Shown here piece after piece: positions 24,504 through 32,054 of a DNA stretch of 64,000 nt (its first letter is position 1; every line of letters starts with the position of its first letter). The DNA lies in the NCBI GenBank assembly GCA_900550195.1, contig URRB01000007.1:52142-116141 (forward strand), in the 5' to 3' direction. Position numbers and translations under genes: made by a program. The notes beneath the pieces were generated by a model, which saw only the letters and a program-made list of their open reading frames with translations, ran no database searches and was not told the origin of the DNA. The DNA comes from an uncultured Collinsella sp. (GTDB lineage Bacteria > Actinomycetota > Coriobacteriia > Coriobacteriales > Coriobacteriaceae).

Positions 24504-24539
24504 CACCCTAACTGGGTAAGCATAAATGAGCGGGTCGTG

Positions 24540-24735
24540 CTGTATAAATTGCTTGTGTGCGCGTTTATGCGCGTTAGATTGCGTTTAATTACGCACCTAT
24601 GCGTATATATGCGCCGTTTACGGGGCAATAATGACCGTTTAGCGGTGAGATACGCAAAAACGCGCACAGACGCGCGTGTTTGTGCGAATATAGAGCTGTC
24701 AGAAATGCAAGACGTTCTATGACACAGGAGACACA
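24540..24735 (+). promoter_or_regulatory. Palindrome-rich leader of the Gfo/Idh-DeoR operon
   Basis: AT-rich DNA with repeated GCG-containing half-sites: GCGCGTTTATGCGCG, ATGCGTATATATGCGC, and an imperfect inverted repeat AAACGCGC...GCGCGTGTTT (24658-24682). A DeoR regulator gene is the second gene of the operon, so autoregulation through these sites is plausible. No coding sequence seen. Confidence 0.4.
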
Positions 24736-24737
24736 TA

Positions 24738-25817
24738 ATGGCAGATTCCAAGCAGGCTCCACTCGACGCCGCGGCAGCCGCCAAAGCAGCATTTGCTTCG
24801 GTCCAGGACAAGCCGTTCCCTAACGACATCTTTACGGCTCCCGAGCTCCGTTGGGCTGTGATCGGTTGCGGCGTTATTGCCAACCAGATGGCTCAGTCCC
24901 TTGCCCTGGCCGGCCGCAAGCTTACGGGCGTTGCCAACCGCACGCTCACCAAGGCTCAGACTTTTGCCGACCAGTACGGCGTCGAGAAGGTCTATGACAC
25001 GGTTGAGGATCTCTACGCCGATCCTGACATCGACGCCGTCTACATCACCACCCCGCACAACACCCATATCACCTATCTGCGCGCCGCCCTGGCGGCCGGC
25101 AAGCACGTTCTCTGCGAGAAGGCCATCACGCTCAACTCCGCCGAGCTCGATGAGGCCCGCGCCATTGCCGCCGAACACAACGTGGTCCTTATGGACGCTA
25201 CCACGGTGCTTCACATGCCCTTGTATCAGGAGCTGCGCCGCCGCATGGATGCCGGCGAGTTTGGCCGCATGAACCTCGCCCAACTCAATTTTGGTAGCTA
25301 TAAGGAGTACGGCGACCTGACCAACCGCTTTTACAATCGCAACCTTGCCGGCGGCGCCATGCTCGACATTGGCGTGTATGCCCTGTCCGTCATGCGTCTC
25401 TTTATGGCAAGCCAGCCCGCTGAGGTCGTTTCGCTGGGCAACAACTGCGAGACTGGCGTTGACGTCGCGGGTGGCATCGTCTGCCGAAATGCCGAGCAGC
25501 AGCTGGGCGTCGTGAGCCTTACGCTCCACTCCAAGCAGCCCAAGCGCTCGGTCATCAGTTTCGACAAGTGCTATATCGAGGTCAACGAGTATCCGCGCGC
25601 CGACCATGCGACCATTGTGTGGACTGTTGACGGTCGCCGTGAGGAGGTCCACGCTGGCACCGAGGCCTACGCACTGTGCTACGAGATGGCCGACCTGGAG
25701 AAGGCCGTCGCCGGCGATGATTCGAAGCGCGAGCTTCTGGGCTATGCTTCCGATGTTATGGAGCTTATGACCAAGCTCCGCGCCGATTGGGGAGTCGTGT
25801 ACCCCGAGGAGGAGTAA
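24738..25817 (+). CDS. Gfo/Idh/MocA-family NAD(P)-dependent oxidoreductase
   Basis: 359-aa cytoplasmic sugar/inositol-type dehydrogenase. After a 35-residue lead the Rossmann fold begins with RWAVIGCGVIANQMAQSLAL; VYITTPHNTHITYLRAALAAGKHVLCEKAIT (about 98-130) carries the conserved E-K of the family, and LAGGAMLDIGVYALSVMRLF (about 208-228) contains the catalytic-region Asp/Tyr. Homologues include trans-dihydrobenzenediol dehydrogenase-like and glucose-fructose oxidoreductase-like enzymes. ATG 24738 follows AGGAGAC. The DeoR gene starts 3 bases after its stop, suggesting a sugar-inducible pair. Substrate unknown. Confidence 0.9.
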   Translation: MADSKQAPLDAAAAAKAAFASVQDKPFPNDIFTAPELRWAVIGCGVIANQMAQSLALAGRKLTGVANRTLTKAQTFADQYGVEKVYDTVEDLYADPDIDAVYITTPHNTHITYLRAALAAGKHVLCEKAITLNSAELDEARAIAAEHNVVLMDATTVLHMPLYQELRRRMDAGEFGRMNLAQLNFGSYKEYGDLTNRFYNRNLAGGAMLDIGVYALSVMRLFMASQPAEVVSLGNNCETGVDVAGGIVCRNAEQQLGVVSLTLHSKQPKRSVISFDKCYIEVNEYPRADHATIVWTVDGRREEVHAGTEAYALCYEMADLEKAVAGDDSKRELLGYASDVMELMTKLRADWGVVYPEEE

Positions 25818-25820
25818 GCG

Positions 25821-26567
25821 ATGCTTGCGGAAGATAGGCTCAACGCGATCGTGTCGATGGTGCAGCAGGCCGGCTCGGTTACCGTGCCTGAGCTTGCTGA
25901 AGCCCTGGGCGTGACGGCGTCTACCATTCGGCGCGACCTGCAGGCGCTCGACCGTGCACACCGTATCGCCAAGGTGCACGGAGGCGCGACGAGTCTGGAG
26001 CGTGCGCACGTGACGCGCGACCTGACGATCAGCGAGCGCAGTGATCTCCATAACGATGACAAGGAGCGCATCTGCGCCCGTGCGGCGGCGCTTGTGGAGC
26101 CCGAGAGCTTTGTGTACATCGATTCAGGTTCGACGACGCTTAGGCTCATCGAGCATCTTCCGCGCCTTGAGGGCGTCACCTATGTGACCGATTCTGTGCT
26201 CCATGCTCAGCACCTCGCTCTGCGCGGCATGCGCACCGTGGTGCTGGGCGGCGAGCTCAAGCCCGAGACCGAAGCGCTCGTTGGCCCCGATGCCTTGGCA
26301 ACCCTAGACCGCTACAACTTCAATTGCGGTTTTTGGGGTTCTAACGGCATTGCCGCCGAGCAGGGCTTCACCACACCGGATATCGAGGAAGCGCAGGTCA
26401 AGCGTATCTCGATGCGCCATACCGCCAAGCGCTTCGTAATCTCAGACGCCAGTAAATTTGGCATGGTGGCGTCCGTCAAGTTCGCGGACTTTCGCGATGC
26501 AACGATCATCACTGCGGGCGAGGTGCCAGCCAAGTACCGGGCAATGGACAACGTCATCACGGTCTAG
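25821..26567 (+). CDS. DeoR-family transcriptional regulator
   Basis: 248 aa. N-terminal HTH (MVQQAGSVTVPELAEALGVTASTIRRDLQAL) and KVHGGATSL; DeoRC sensor with VYIDSGSTTLRLIEHL, TYVTDSVLHAQHLAL and LGGELKPETEALVGPDAL. Begins 3 bases after the oxidoreductase stop (GAGGAGGAGTAAGCG supplies the SD), so it probably regulates its own operon through the palindrome-rich leader. Third DeoR protein in the window; similar to the two at 7-8.6 kb only at family level. Confidence 0.92.
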   Translation: MLAEDRLNAIVSMVQQAGSVTVPELAEALGVTASTIRRDLQALDRAHRIAKVHGGATSLERAHVTRDLTISERSDLHNDDKERICARAAALVEPESFVYIDSGSTTLRLIEHLPRLEGVTYVTDSVLHAQHLALRGMRTVVLGGELKPETEALVGPDALATLDRYNFNCGFWGSNGIAAEQGFTTPDIEEAQVKRISMRHTAKRFVISDASKFGMVASVKFADFRDATIITAGEVPAKYRAMDNVITV

Positions 26568-26588
26568 CGACAGGGGACAGGACAAGGC

Positions 26589-26630
26589 CAAAACCACCAC
26601 AAAGGTGCCTGTCCCCATTGTGGTGGTTAG
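26589..26630. repeat. Dispersed hairpin element, copy 1
   Basis: AACCACCACAA / TTGTGGTGGTT, a perfect 11-bp stem around a 15-base loop containing GTGCCTGTCCCC. The same roughly 40 bases recur at 26960-27000. This copy lies 22 bases after the DeoR stop and could also act as its terminator. Confidence 0.75.
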
Positions 26631-26712
26631 CAACGGAAACCGAGTAGTTTTCTCAATAGAAAAGCGACAACGTCCATCACGGGCGTTGCCGCTTTCGTTG
26701 TCTACCGGTTTT

Positions 26713-26930
26713 GTCTAAGTCTGTAACAACTGGACCGTTAAAAGTGGGCTAGGTGTTACAGATCGAGATACTTCCGAGCCGCGCCGTCCCTTTGTCTCAA
26801 TTTGTAACATCTGGGACGGATTTTACCGAGTTACTGTTACGGATTGAGATTTTCCCTTGAGGGAGATTCGAATGTCTCGATCTGTAACAGATAGACCGGA
26901 AAATGGGTTCTAACTGTTACAGATCGAGAC
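26713..26930. repeat. Three 57-bp palindromic repeats with about 80-bp period
   Basis: Units at 26713-26769, 26794-26850 and 26874-26930, all exactly 57 bases, separated by 24 and 23 bases of unrelated sequence. The third is the best preserved: its outer 17 bases GTCTCGATCTGTAACAG are perfectly complementary to its last 17. The others share the arms with substitutions. Centres are variable. Lies between two hairpin elements of another family. Confidence 0.85.
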
Positions 26931-26959
26931 GTTTTGGGACCGCGGCTGAGCCATTGCGG

Positions 26960-27000
26960 CAAAACCACCACAAAGGTGCCTGTCCCCATTGTGGTGGTTT
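26960..27000. repeat. Dispersed hairpin element, copy 2 (overlaps a stop codon)
   Basis: The same 11-bp stem and loop as at 26589-26630, in the same orientation. Its right end overlaps the stop codon of the pseudouridine synthase gene on the minus strand, so it could terminate that transcript. Confidence 0.75.
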
Positions 27001-27658
27001 AGGGTTCCCAGGGGCAGGGGGCTTCGATGTAGATGTGCTCGCCGGTTACGGGATGCGTAAAGGACACGCTGTGGGCATGGAGCATGAGGCCGCAAGGACG
27101 CGGCGTGCCGTACAGGTCGTCGCCAACCAGGGGATGGCGCTCGCTTGCCAGGTGCACACGGATTTGGTGTTTGCGGCCGGTGAGCAGCTCGACATCGATA
27201 TACGAGCGCGTGGGCAGGCCACGACGGCTCTTAAGACGCTTGAGCACCTTCACGCGCGTTTGAGACGGCTTGCCGCTGGCGCCGACGCGCATCTTTCGGC
27301 TGTCGTGGCGGTCGCGGGCGATGGGCTTGTCGATGAGCTTTTCGTTCCAGTCGATCTTGCCCTCGGCCAGCGCCAGATAGTGCTTTTCGAAGGCGTGGTC
27401 GATCACCATCTGGTCAAAGGCGGGCTGCGTCTGCTTGTCGAGCGAGAACAGCACCACGCCGGTGGTGTCGCGGTCCAGGCGGTTAAGCGGCTGCATGTCG
27501 GTCGCGGCAAAGCCGTCGCCCATCGCCAGCAGCAGGTCGCTGGCGTAGTCGGTGAGCGTGCGCTCGCCGGTGCCGTCGCCGTGGACGATCATGCCAGCGG
27601 GCTTGTCGATGGCCATGAGCCAGGCGTCGCAGTAGAGGACTTGAGGTTCTTCGTTCAC
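26999..27658 (-). CDS. RluA-family RNA pseudouridine synthase
   Basis: 219 aa. Isomerises uridine in rRNA or tRNA. DAWLMAIDKPAGMIVHG at the N-terminus and LNRLDRDTTGVVLFS near residue 58, containing the catalytic Asp of the (H/N)RLD motif, place it in the RluA/RluC/RluD group; ELLTGRKHQIRVHLA and HPLVGDDLYG are the C-terminal family blocks. There is no S4 domain. Which uridine is modified cannot be told. The gene lies 15 bases downstream of the U32 peptidase gene on the same strand, and the two are likely cotranscribed. Confidence 0.92.
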   Translation of the reverse strand: MNEEPQVLYCDAWLMAIDKPAGMIVHGDGTGERTLTDYASDLLLAMGDGFAATDMQPLNRLDRDTTGVVLFSLDKQTQPAFDQMVIDHAFEKHYLALAEGKIDWNEKLIDKPIARDRHDSRKMRVGASGKPSQTRVKVLKRLKSRRGLPTRSYIDVELLTGRKHQIRVHLASERHPLVGDDLYGTPRPCGLMLHAHSVSFTHPVTGEHIYIEAPCPWEP

Positions 27659-27673
27659 GTGTAAGCCTTTCGG

Positions 27674-30166
27674 TTAGCTGATTCCCACAAACATGCAGCC
27701 CGAGGTCGCCCCGCGCAGGCGGGCGGCGGGCTTGCGGCCGGCTTGTGCCGCCTCGACGGCGCGACGGACGCGAGCGACGGCACGGCCAATCTCATCGGCC
27801 TCGAGCAAAGTTCCGTCGACCATGAAACGACGCACGCCGGCATCGAGCAGCTGAGGGACCTGCGGCGTGAGGTCGATGGGGTAGGCATCGTACAGGCGAG
27901 AGCGGCCGTGGATGTCGGTTCGGACGGGCATGACCTTTCCGTCGATATTCTTGAGCGAGAGCTTGCGGGCGCGCAGGCGGCAGTTGACGCAATCGTGGAT
28001 GCAGCCGTTGGCAACCTGCAGAATGCAGTGCTCGCTTGTCATGACGCGCGGGCGGCCAAAGACGGTGATGCCCAGAGCCGCGGGCGCGGCGGCGCCGAGC
28101 GAGACAATCTCGTCGAGTGTGATCTCGGGCGAGAGCCAAAACGCACCGGCTCCGCGCTCGGCAAGCGCCTCCATGCAGGGCGTGTTGTGCACCGGCAGGC
28201 AAGAGCGAATCTCGGCCGTGGCGCCGGTCTGCGCGGCTACGGCGAGCTCGGAGATATTGCCGACGGCGACGGTGGCTCCGGCATTGATCCAGGGGTCGAC
28301 GCGCTCGTGGTCAACAGCGCGGCAGACCTCGTCGAGTACGGGCACGATACCCTGCTCAAATGCATCGGCAGGGGAGAGTCCGACAGCATCGAGCGCATCG
28401 GTGGTCATGTAGATGCGCGTGGCGCCCTCGGCACGAGCCGCCTCGGCGGCTTCGAGTGTGGTGACGGCGGCGCAGATCTGCGGCTCATCGCGGTAATGCT
28501 CGGGCATGGCGCGCGTACATTTGTCGAGTACCGGCAGCTCGAGCGTTTTCGCGCGCTCCTCGTACGGCGCCAGAATGGCCTCCTCCAATGCTTTGCAGGC
28601 GGCGGCGCGCACCTTGTGCACGGCGGAGAAGCCCATGCCGCAGCCCTCATCGAGCGCCACATCAAAGCTCGCTGCCTCAAAGGGCGAGGAGCCCATGCGG
28701 CCCACATGCTCAACCAGGTCTGCCGCCTCGACGGCGCGGGTCTTGGCGGCCTCGACGGTAAAGCCCGTGGCCGTGGCCGCAAGCGAAGGATCATCGCAGC
28801 AGCTGAGTGTGACAGTAAACGGCTCACCCAGGCGCGCCACCACGGACACATCAACAGCTCGGCGGCGCAGCACATCGCGCTTGAGCGCGGCGCCGGCGGC
28901 GTCGATGGCACGCTGACTGCGAATCACGCGGACGCGGCAGCCCTCGGGCATGCTACGGGGCACGCGACATTCGATGATGTCGCCCGCGGCGGCATCATCG
29001 GCGGCAATGGTGGTCAGGAACTGGTCAAACTCGTTATCGTGGCGAAGCTCCAGCAGGTCGCCCTTGCCCACGGGCTCAAACAGCTCAATGCGGGCGATGG
29101 CGGCACGGCGACGGCGGTCGTCGGGCTTGAGGTCGCGCACATCGCGGTTGGCCGGGCGGCTGCCCAGCACCGTGCCCACGATCTGGCCGCGGTTGTTGGA
29201 ACGCTCATAGCTCATCATCTCGTCGCCCGAGGTGCCGTCCTGATAGGCGTGCGTAAAGTCGCGGTTGAAGCAGCGCTTGAGCTGGCGCTGGCGGGCAGCT
29301 TCCTCGTCCTTGGCAACGGTGGCTCCGGATAGCATGTCGTCAATTTCGTGACGATACACATCAACGATGGAGTACACGTAATCGGGCGCCTTCATGCGAC
29401 CCTCGAGCTTGAGCGATGCGGCGCCGGCGTCATACAGACGGCGAACAAGCTGTGAGGTGTTGGTGTCACGCGGGCATAGCGCACGCTCGCGACCGGCAGG
29501 GGAGAGCGCGCGACCGTTCTCGTCGATCAGCTCGTAAGGCAGGCGACAGGGCTGGGCGCACATGCCACGGTTGGCCGATCGTCCCGCCATGGCAAAGCTC
29601 GAAAGCAGGCACAGGCCCGAGTAACAAAAGCAGATGGCGCCATGGCTAAAGACCTCAAGGTCCACATCGGGCGCGGCATCGTGAATGGCGGCAATCTCGT
29701 CGATGGAAAGCTCGCGCGAGAGGGTCACGCGGTCGGCGCCCTGCTCGCGGCACCAAAGGGTTCCACGGTCGTCGTGGATGTTCGCCTGGGTTGAGATGTG
29801 CGTCTCGATGCCGGGCATCGTGCGCTTGACCTCAAAGAACAGGCCCCAGTCCTGGATGATAAAGGCGTCGGCGCCCAGCGTGGAGCAGCGATGGATGAGT
29901 TGCAGCGCATCGCTCATCTCGGACTGCTTGATGACGATGTTGACCGTGACGTAGACGCGCGACCCGGCTAGATGTGCGGCTCGGCAGGCTTGCTCAAAGG
30001 CCTCGTCGGTAAAGTTGGTGGCCTTGCGACGAGCGTTGAAGCTGCCCATGCCGCAGTAGATGGCGTCTGCCCCGGCAGCAAGCGCGGCGGTAAAGGGCTC
30101 CGGGCCTCCGGCGGGTGCCAAGAGCTCGGGTCTGCGGTTGGTGGTTCTACTGGCGGTTGCGGTCAT
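27674..30166 (-). CDS. U32-family peptidase / RlhA-like protein
   Basis: 830 aa. The first half is the peptidase_U32 domain: PELLAPAGGPEPFTAALAAGADAIYCG, then the family signature VFSHGAICFCYSGLCLLSSF with NRGMCAQPCRLPY; these Cys residues coordinate an iron-sulfur cluster in RlhA, which hydroxylates 23S rRNA C2501. The long C-terminal half (DUF3656-like plus a second Cys group, CILQVANGCIHDCVNC) matches long U32 proteins of Gram-positive bacteria. The label peptidase is historical; an RNA-modifying role is at least as likely, and the adjacent pseudouridine synthase agrees with that. Confidence 0.9.
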   Translation of the reverse strand: MTATASRTTNRRPELLAPAGGPEPFTAALAAGADAIYCGMGSFNARRKATNFTDEAFEQACRAAHLAGSRVYVTVNIVIKQSEMSDALQLIHRCSTLGADAFIIQDWGLFFEVKRTMPGIETHISTQANIHDDRGTLWCREQGADRVTLSRELSIDEIAAIHDAAPDVDLEVFSHGAICFCYSGLCLLSSFAMAGRSANRGMCAQPCRLPYELIDENGRALSPAGRERALCPRDTNTSQLVRRLYDAGAASLKLEGRMKAPDYVYSIVDVYRHEIDDMLSGATVAKDEEAARQRQLKRCFNRDFTHAYQDGTSGDEMMSYERSNNRGQIVGTVLGSRPANRDVRDLKPDDRRRRAAIARIELFEPVGKGDLLELRHDNEFDQFLTTIAADDAAAGDIIECRVPRSMPEGCRVRVIRSQRAIDAAGAALKRDVLRRRAVDVSVVARLGEPFTVTLSCCDDPSLAATATGFTVEAAKTRAVEAADLVEHVGRMGSSPFEAASFDVALDEGCGMGFSAVHKVRAAACKALEEAILAPYEERAKTLELPVLDKCTRAMPEHYRDEPQICAAVTTLEAAEAARAEGATRIYMTTDALDAVGLSPADAFEQGIVPVLDEVCRAVDHERVDPWINAGATVAVGNISELAVAAQTGATAEIRSCLPVHNTPCMEALAERGAGAFWLSPEITLDEIVSLGAAAPAALGITVFGRPRVMTSEHCILQVANGCIHDCVNCRLRARKLSLKNIDGKVMPVRTDIHGRSRLYDAYPIDLTPQVPQLLDAGVRRFMVDGTLLEADEIGRAVARVRRAVEAAQAGRKPAARLRGATSGCMFVGIS

Positions 30167-30272
30167 ATCCTGCCTTTCAAAATGCTCAGATATTCAAAAG
30201 TATAGTGGTGCTGTTGCGGCGGACGAGCCCTGTGGCCCAAGCAGGACAAAGTCTTCAGCAGCCCTTGCAGCA

Positions 30273-30344
30273 AAAATGATCCGTTTCCCTCCGTCCCCAG
30301 CGGATCAGGTGATCCATAGGTGGCGGAGGAAAACGGATCATTTT
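30273..30344. repeat. Inverted repeat built on AAAATGATCCGTTT
   Basis: AAAATGATCCGTTT (30273-30286) is perfectly complementary to AAACGGATCATTTT (30331-30344), and the stem extends with one mismatch through CCTCCG/CGGAGG. A single arm plus the same CCTCCGTCCCC flank recurs at 31007-31032. It lies in the 378-base gap between U32 and ridA. Confidence 0.7.
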
Positions 30345-30426
30345 GAGCTTCACTGTCCGGTCGTGCCGTTCAGCGGCCGACAGGCACCGTTGGGCGATAA
30401 AATATTCTCGCAACGTGATAATAATC

Positions 30427-30455
30427 TTGCATTGCGCGGAAACCTTGAGTACTAT
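30427..30455 (+). promoter_or_regulatory. Sigma-70-type promoter for ridA
   Basis: TTGCAT, 17 bases, TACTAT, about 90 bases before the ridA start. Confidence 0.45.
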
Positions 30456-30544
30456 CCCAAATCAAGCGCGGTGTTCAGACCGAATTGTGCCTCCCGGTGT
30501 GAACGCCGCGCTCACGCTCTCTATCTGATCGTAAGGAGAAAAAC

Positions 30545-30922
30545 ATGAGCAAGACCGTCGTGTCTTCCGATAACGCACCTGCAGCCATCGGCCCGTATTC
30601 CCCCGGCATCCAGACCGGCAACATGGTGTTCCTGTCCGGCCAGCTGGGCATCGACCCCGCAACCGGCAAGATGCCCGAGGGCGTCGAGGCCCAGGCTAAG
30701 CAGTCCCTTGCTAACGTCGAGGCCCTGCTGACCGCTGCCGGCGCCACCTTTGCCGATGTCGTTAAGACCACGGTCTATCTGGCCGACATTGCCGACTTCG
30801 CTGCCGTGAACGAGATCTACGCCTCCAAGTTCGAGGCTCCGTTCCCCGCGCGCAGCGCTTTCCAGGTTGCCGCCCTTCCGGCCGGCGGTCTGGTCGAGAT
30901 TGAGGTCGTCGCCGCTCTCTAA
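30545..30922 (+). CDS. ridA: RidA family enamine/imine deaminase
   Basis: 125 aa, exact family length. Hydrolyses reactive 2-aminoacrylate released by PLP enzymes such as threonine/serine dehydratases or diaminopropionate ammonia-lyase (one is at 62.7 kb). Motifs: DNAPAAIGPYSPGIQTGNMVF, LSGQLGIDPATGKM with the substrate-pocket Gly, and ARSAFQVAALPAGGLVEIEVVA whose Arg binds the carboxylate and final Glu activates water. AAGGAG lies 7 bases before the ATG. Single-gene unit with its own terminator. Confidence 0.95.
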   Translation: MSKTVVSSDNAPAAIGPYSPGIQTGNMVFLSGQLGIDPATGKMPEGVEAQAKQSLANVEALLTAAGATFADVVKTTVYLADIADFAAVNEIYASKFEAPFPARSAFQVAALPAGGLVEIEVVAAL

Positions 30923-30951
30923 GGGGTTGGCAACAACTAAACATGACATGC

Positions 30952-30991
30952 AAAAAGACCCTGCAGTGCGTGTGAACTGCAGGGTCTTTTG
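30952..30991 (+). terminator. Terminator after ridA
   Basis: AAAAGACCCTGCAGT pairs with ACTGCAGGGTCTTTT, a perfect 15-bp stem with an 8-base loop whose A/T ends give a U-tract in either direction. Confidence 0.85.
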
Positions 30992-31006
30992 TCAAGCGAT
31001 GCGACA

Positions 31007-31032
31007 AAAATGATCCGTTTTCCTCCGTCCCC
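31007..31032 (+). repeat. Second, single-arm copy of the AAAATGATCCGTTT element
   Basis: AAAATGATCCGTTTTCCTCC followed by GTCCCC repeats the left arm and flank of the element at 30273. No inverted partner is nearby. The regulator gene on the minus strand ends 15 bases downstream. Confidence 0.6.
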
Positions 31033-31046
31033 AAGGAGTCAGCGGG

Positions 31047-31709
31047 TTAGCCTTCCTTGCGGACTTTTTGCAGGTAGCGGTAGACGCTGGGCTCCGAGAT
31101 GCCCAGCGCGGTGGCGGCGCAGGCTACGGCGCCCTTGAGCATGAACACTCCGTTGCCGTTGAGGTGGCGAATGACTTCCACGCGGTCGCTTTGACCAAGC
31201 GACGTCACATCCAGCCCGCGAGCGCTCAGCAGCTCGGAAATACTGCGGTCGATGAGCTCCTGCGTGGACTCCGAAAGGCTTTCGACCTCGATGGGGGAGG
31301 GCTCGGTGCGTGCGGGAGCGGCGTCAAAGCAGGCCATAAGCTGCTGGGCCATGGCACTGATGTTGCGCACGGCCGAAAGATCGGTGTTGACGCAGAGCAT
31401 GCCGACGATCTCGCCGTCCTCGCGAATGAAGTACGTCGCCGACTCCAGCGTCTTGCCACCGGCACCGCGCCCCTCGTAGCCCGTAATGAACGGCAGATCG
31501 CGATATTTACCATCGTGCATGATCTTGAGTGCCAGATCGGTGGCGGGACCGCCGACCTTACGGCCGCTCACGATGCCGTTGCGAATATCGACGATGGCGT
31601 GGTCGGGATCCGAGAAATCGTGCAGCACGATTTCGCTGTTCTTACCGAGTACCTGCTCCAGGAAATCGACCATCGGCAAAAAGCGGCGTACGGTCTCGTT
31701 CACGGGCAA
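31047..31709 (-). CDS. YheO/DauR-type PAS-HTH transcriptional regulator
   Basis: 220 aa. The N-terminal YheO-like PAS domain (about 8-118) contains NSEIVLHDFSDPDHAIVDIRNG and SGRKVGGPATDLALKIM; the C-terminal DauR-type HTH (about 160-218) ends in ATALGISEPSVYRYLQKVRKEG. Relatives control amino-acid or purine catabolic genes. It is divergent from the purine permease cluster across 345 bases and probably controls it; a paralogue (61763-62416) is likewise divergent from dpaL. Spaced about 330 bases from any plus-strand start, it has a full promoter region to share. Confidence 0.88.
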   Translation of the reverse strand: MPVNETVRRFLPMVDFLEQVLGKNSEIVLHDFSDPDHAIVDIRNGIVSGRKVGGPATDLALKIMHDGKYRDLPFITGYEGRGAGGKTLESATYFIREDGEIVGMLCVNTDLSAVRNISAMAQQLMACFDAAPARTEPSPIEVESLSESTQELIDRSISELLSARGLDVTSLGQSDRVEVIRHLNGNGVFMLKGAVACAATALGISEPSVYRYLQKVRKEG

Positions 31710-31937
31710 CTCCTTTGGGTTCTATCGAAGTGTTCATAACAATTTTTTATCATGGTAACACGGCGTCTATTGACTCGTATATCCGCAGGTACATTGCGTA
31801 ATGCAGACGAACGGTAGGAATTTAGCGGTAAACGGTTGACCAAAAGAAAAGTTAGATGCTATTTTGACCAGACACTTTCCTGACCTGCGGAAATGCGTTA
31901 TTTCAGCTGAAGAATAGTCTGATAACAAAAAATTATT

Positions 31938-31967
31938 ATTGAGAATGAGAATCATCTTTAATACGAT
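31938..31967 (+). promoter_or_regulatory. Promoter of the purine cluster overlapped by a Fur-like box
   Basis: TTGAGA (31939-31944), 17 bases, TACGAT (31962-31967). The -35 is embedded in ATTGAGAATGAGAATCATC, which resembles the GATAAT-type hexamer array of Fur boxes. Remaining bases 31710-31937 are AT-rich with no gene seen. Confidence 0.45.
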
Positions 31968-32054
31968 ATGCAATGAAGGCACAACCTCAACCCCGCACTG
32001 CGTCACAATAGAGCGTTAGATGCGAAAACAACTACTTCGAGGATTGGTGGTCAA

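Noticed and set aside
26713..26930. Small CRISPR-like array of three repeats
   Set aside because: Repeats of 57 bases with changed arms and variable centres, only two spacers, and no cas genes.
27674..30166. Plain collagenase label for the U32 gene
   Set aside because: Cys signatures fit the Fe-S RlhA-like proteins; collagenase activity is not supported by sequence.
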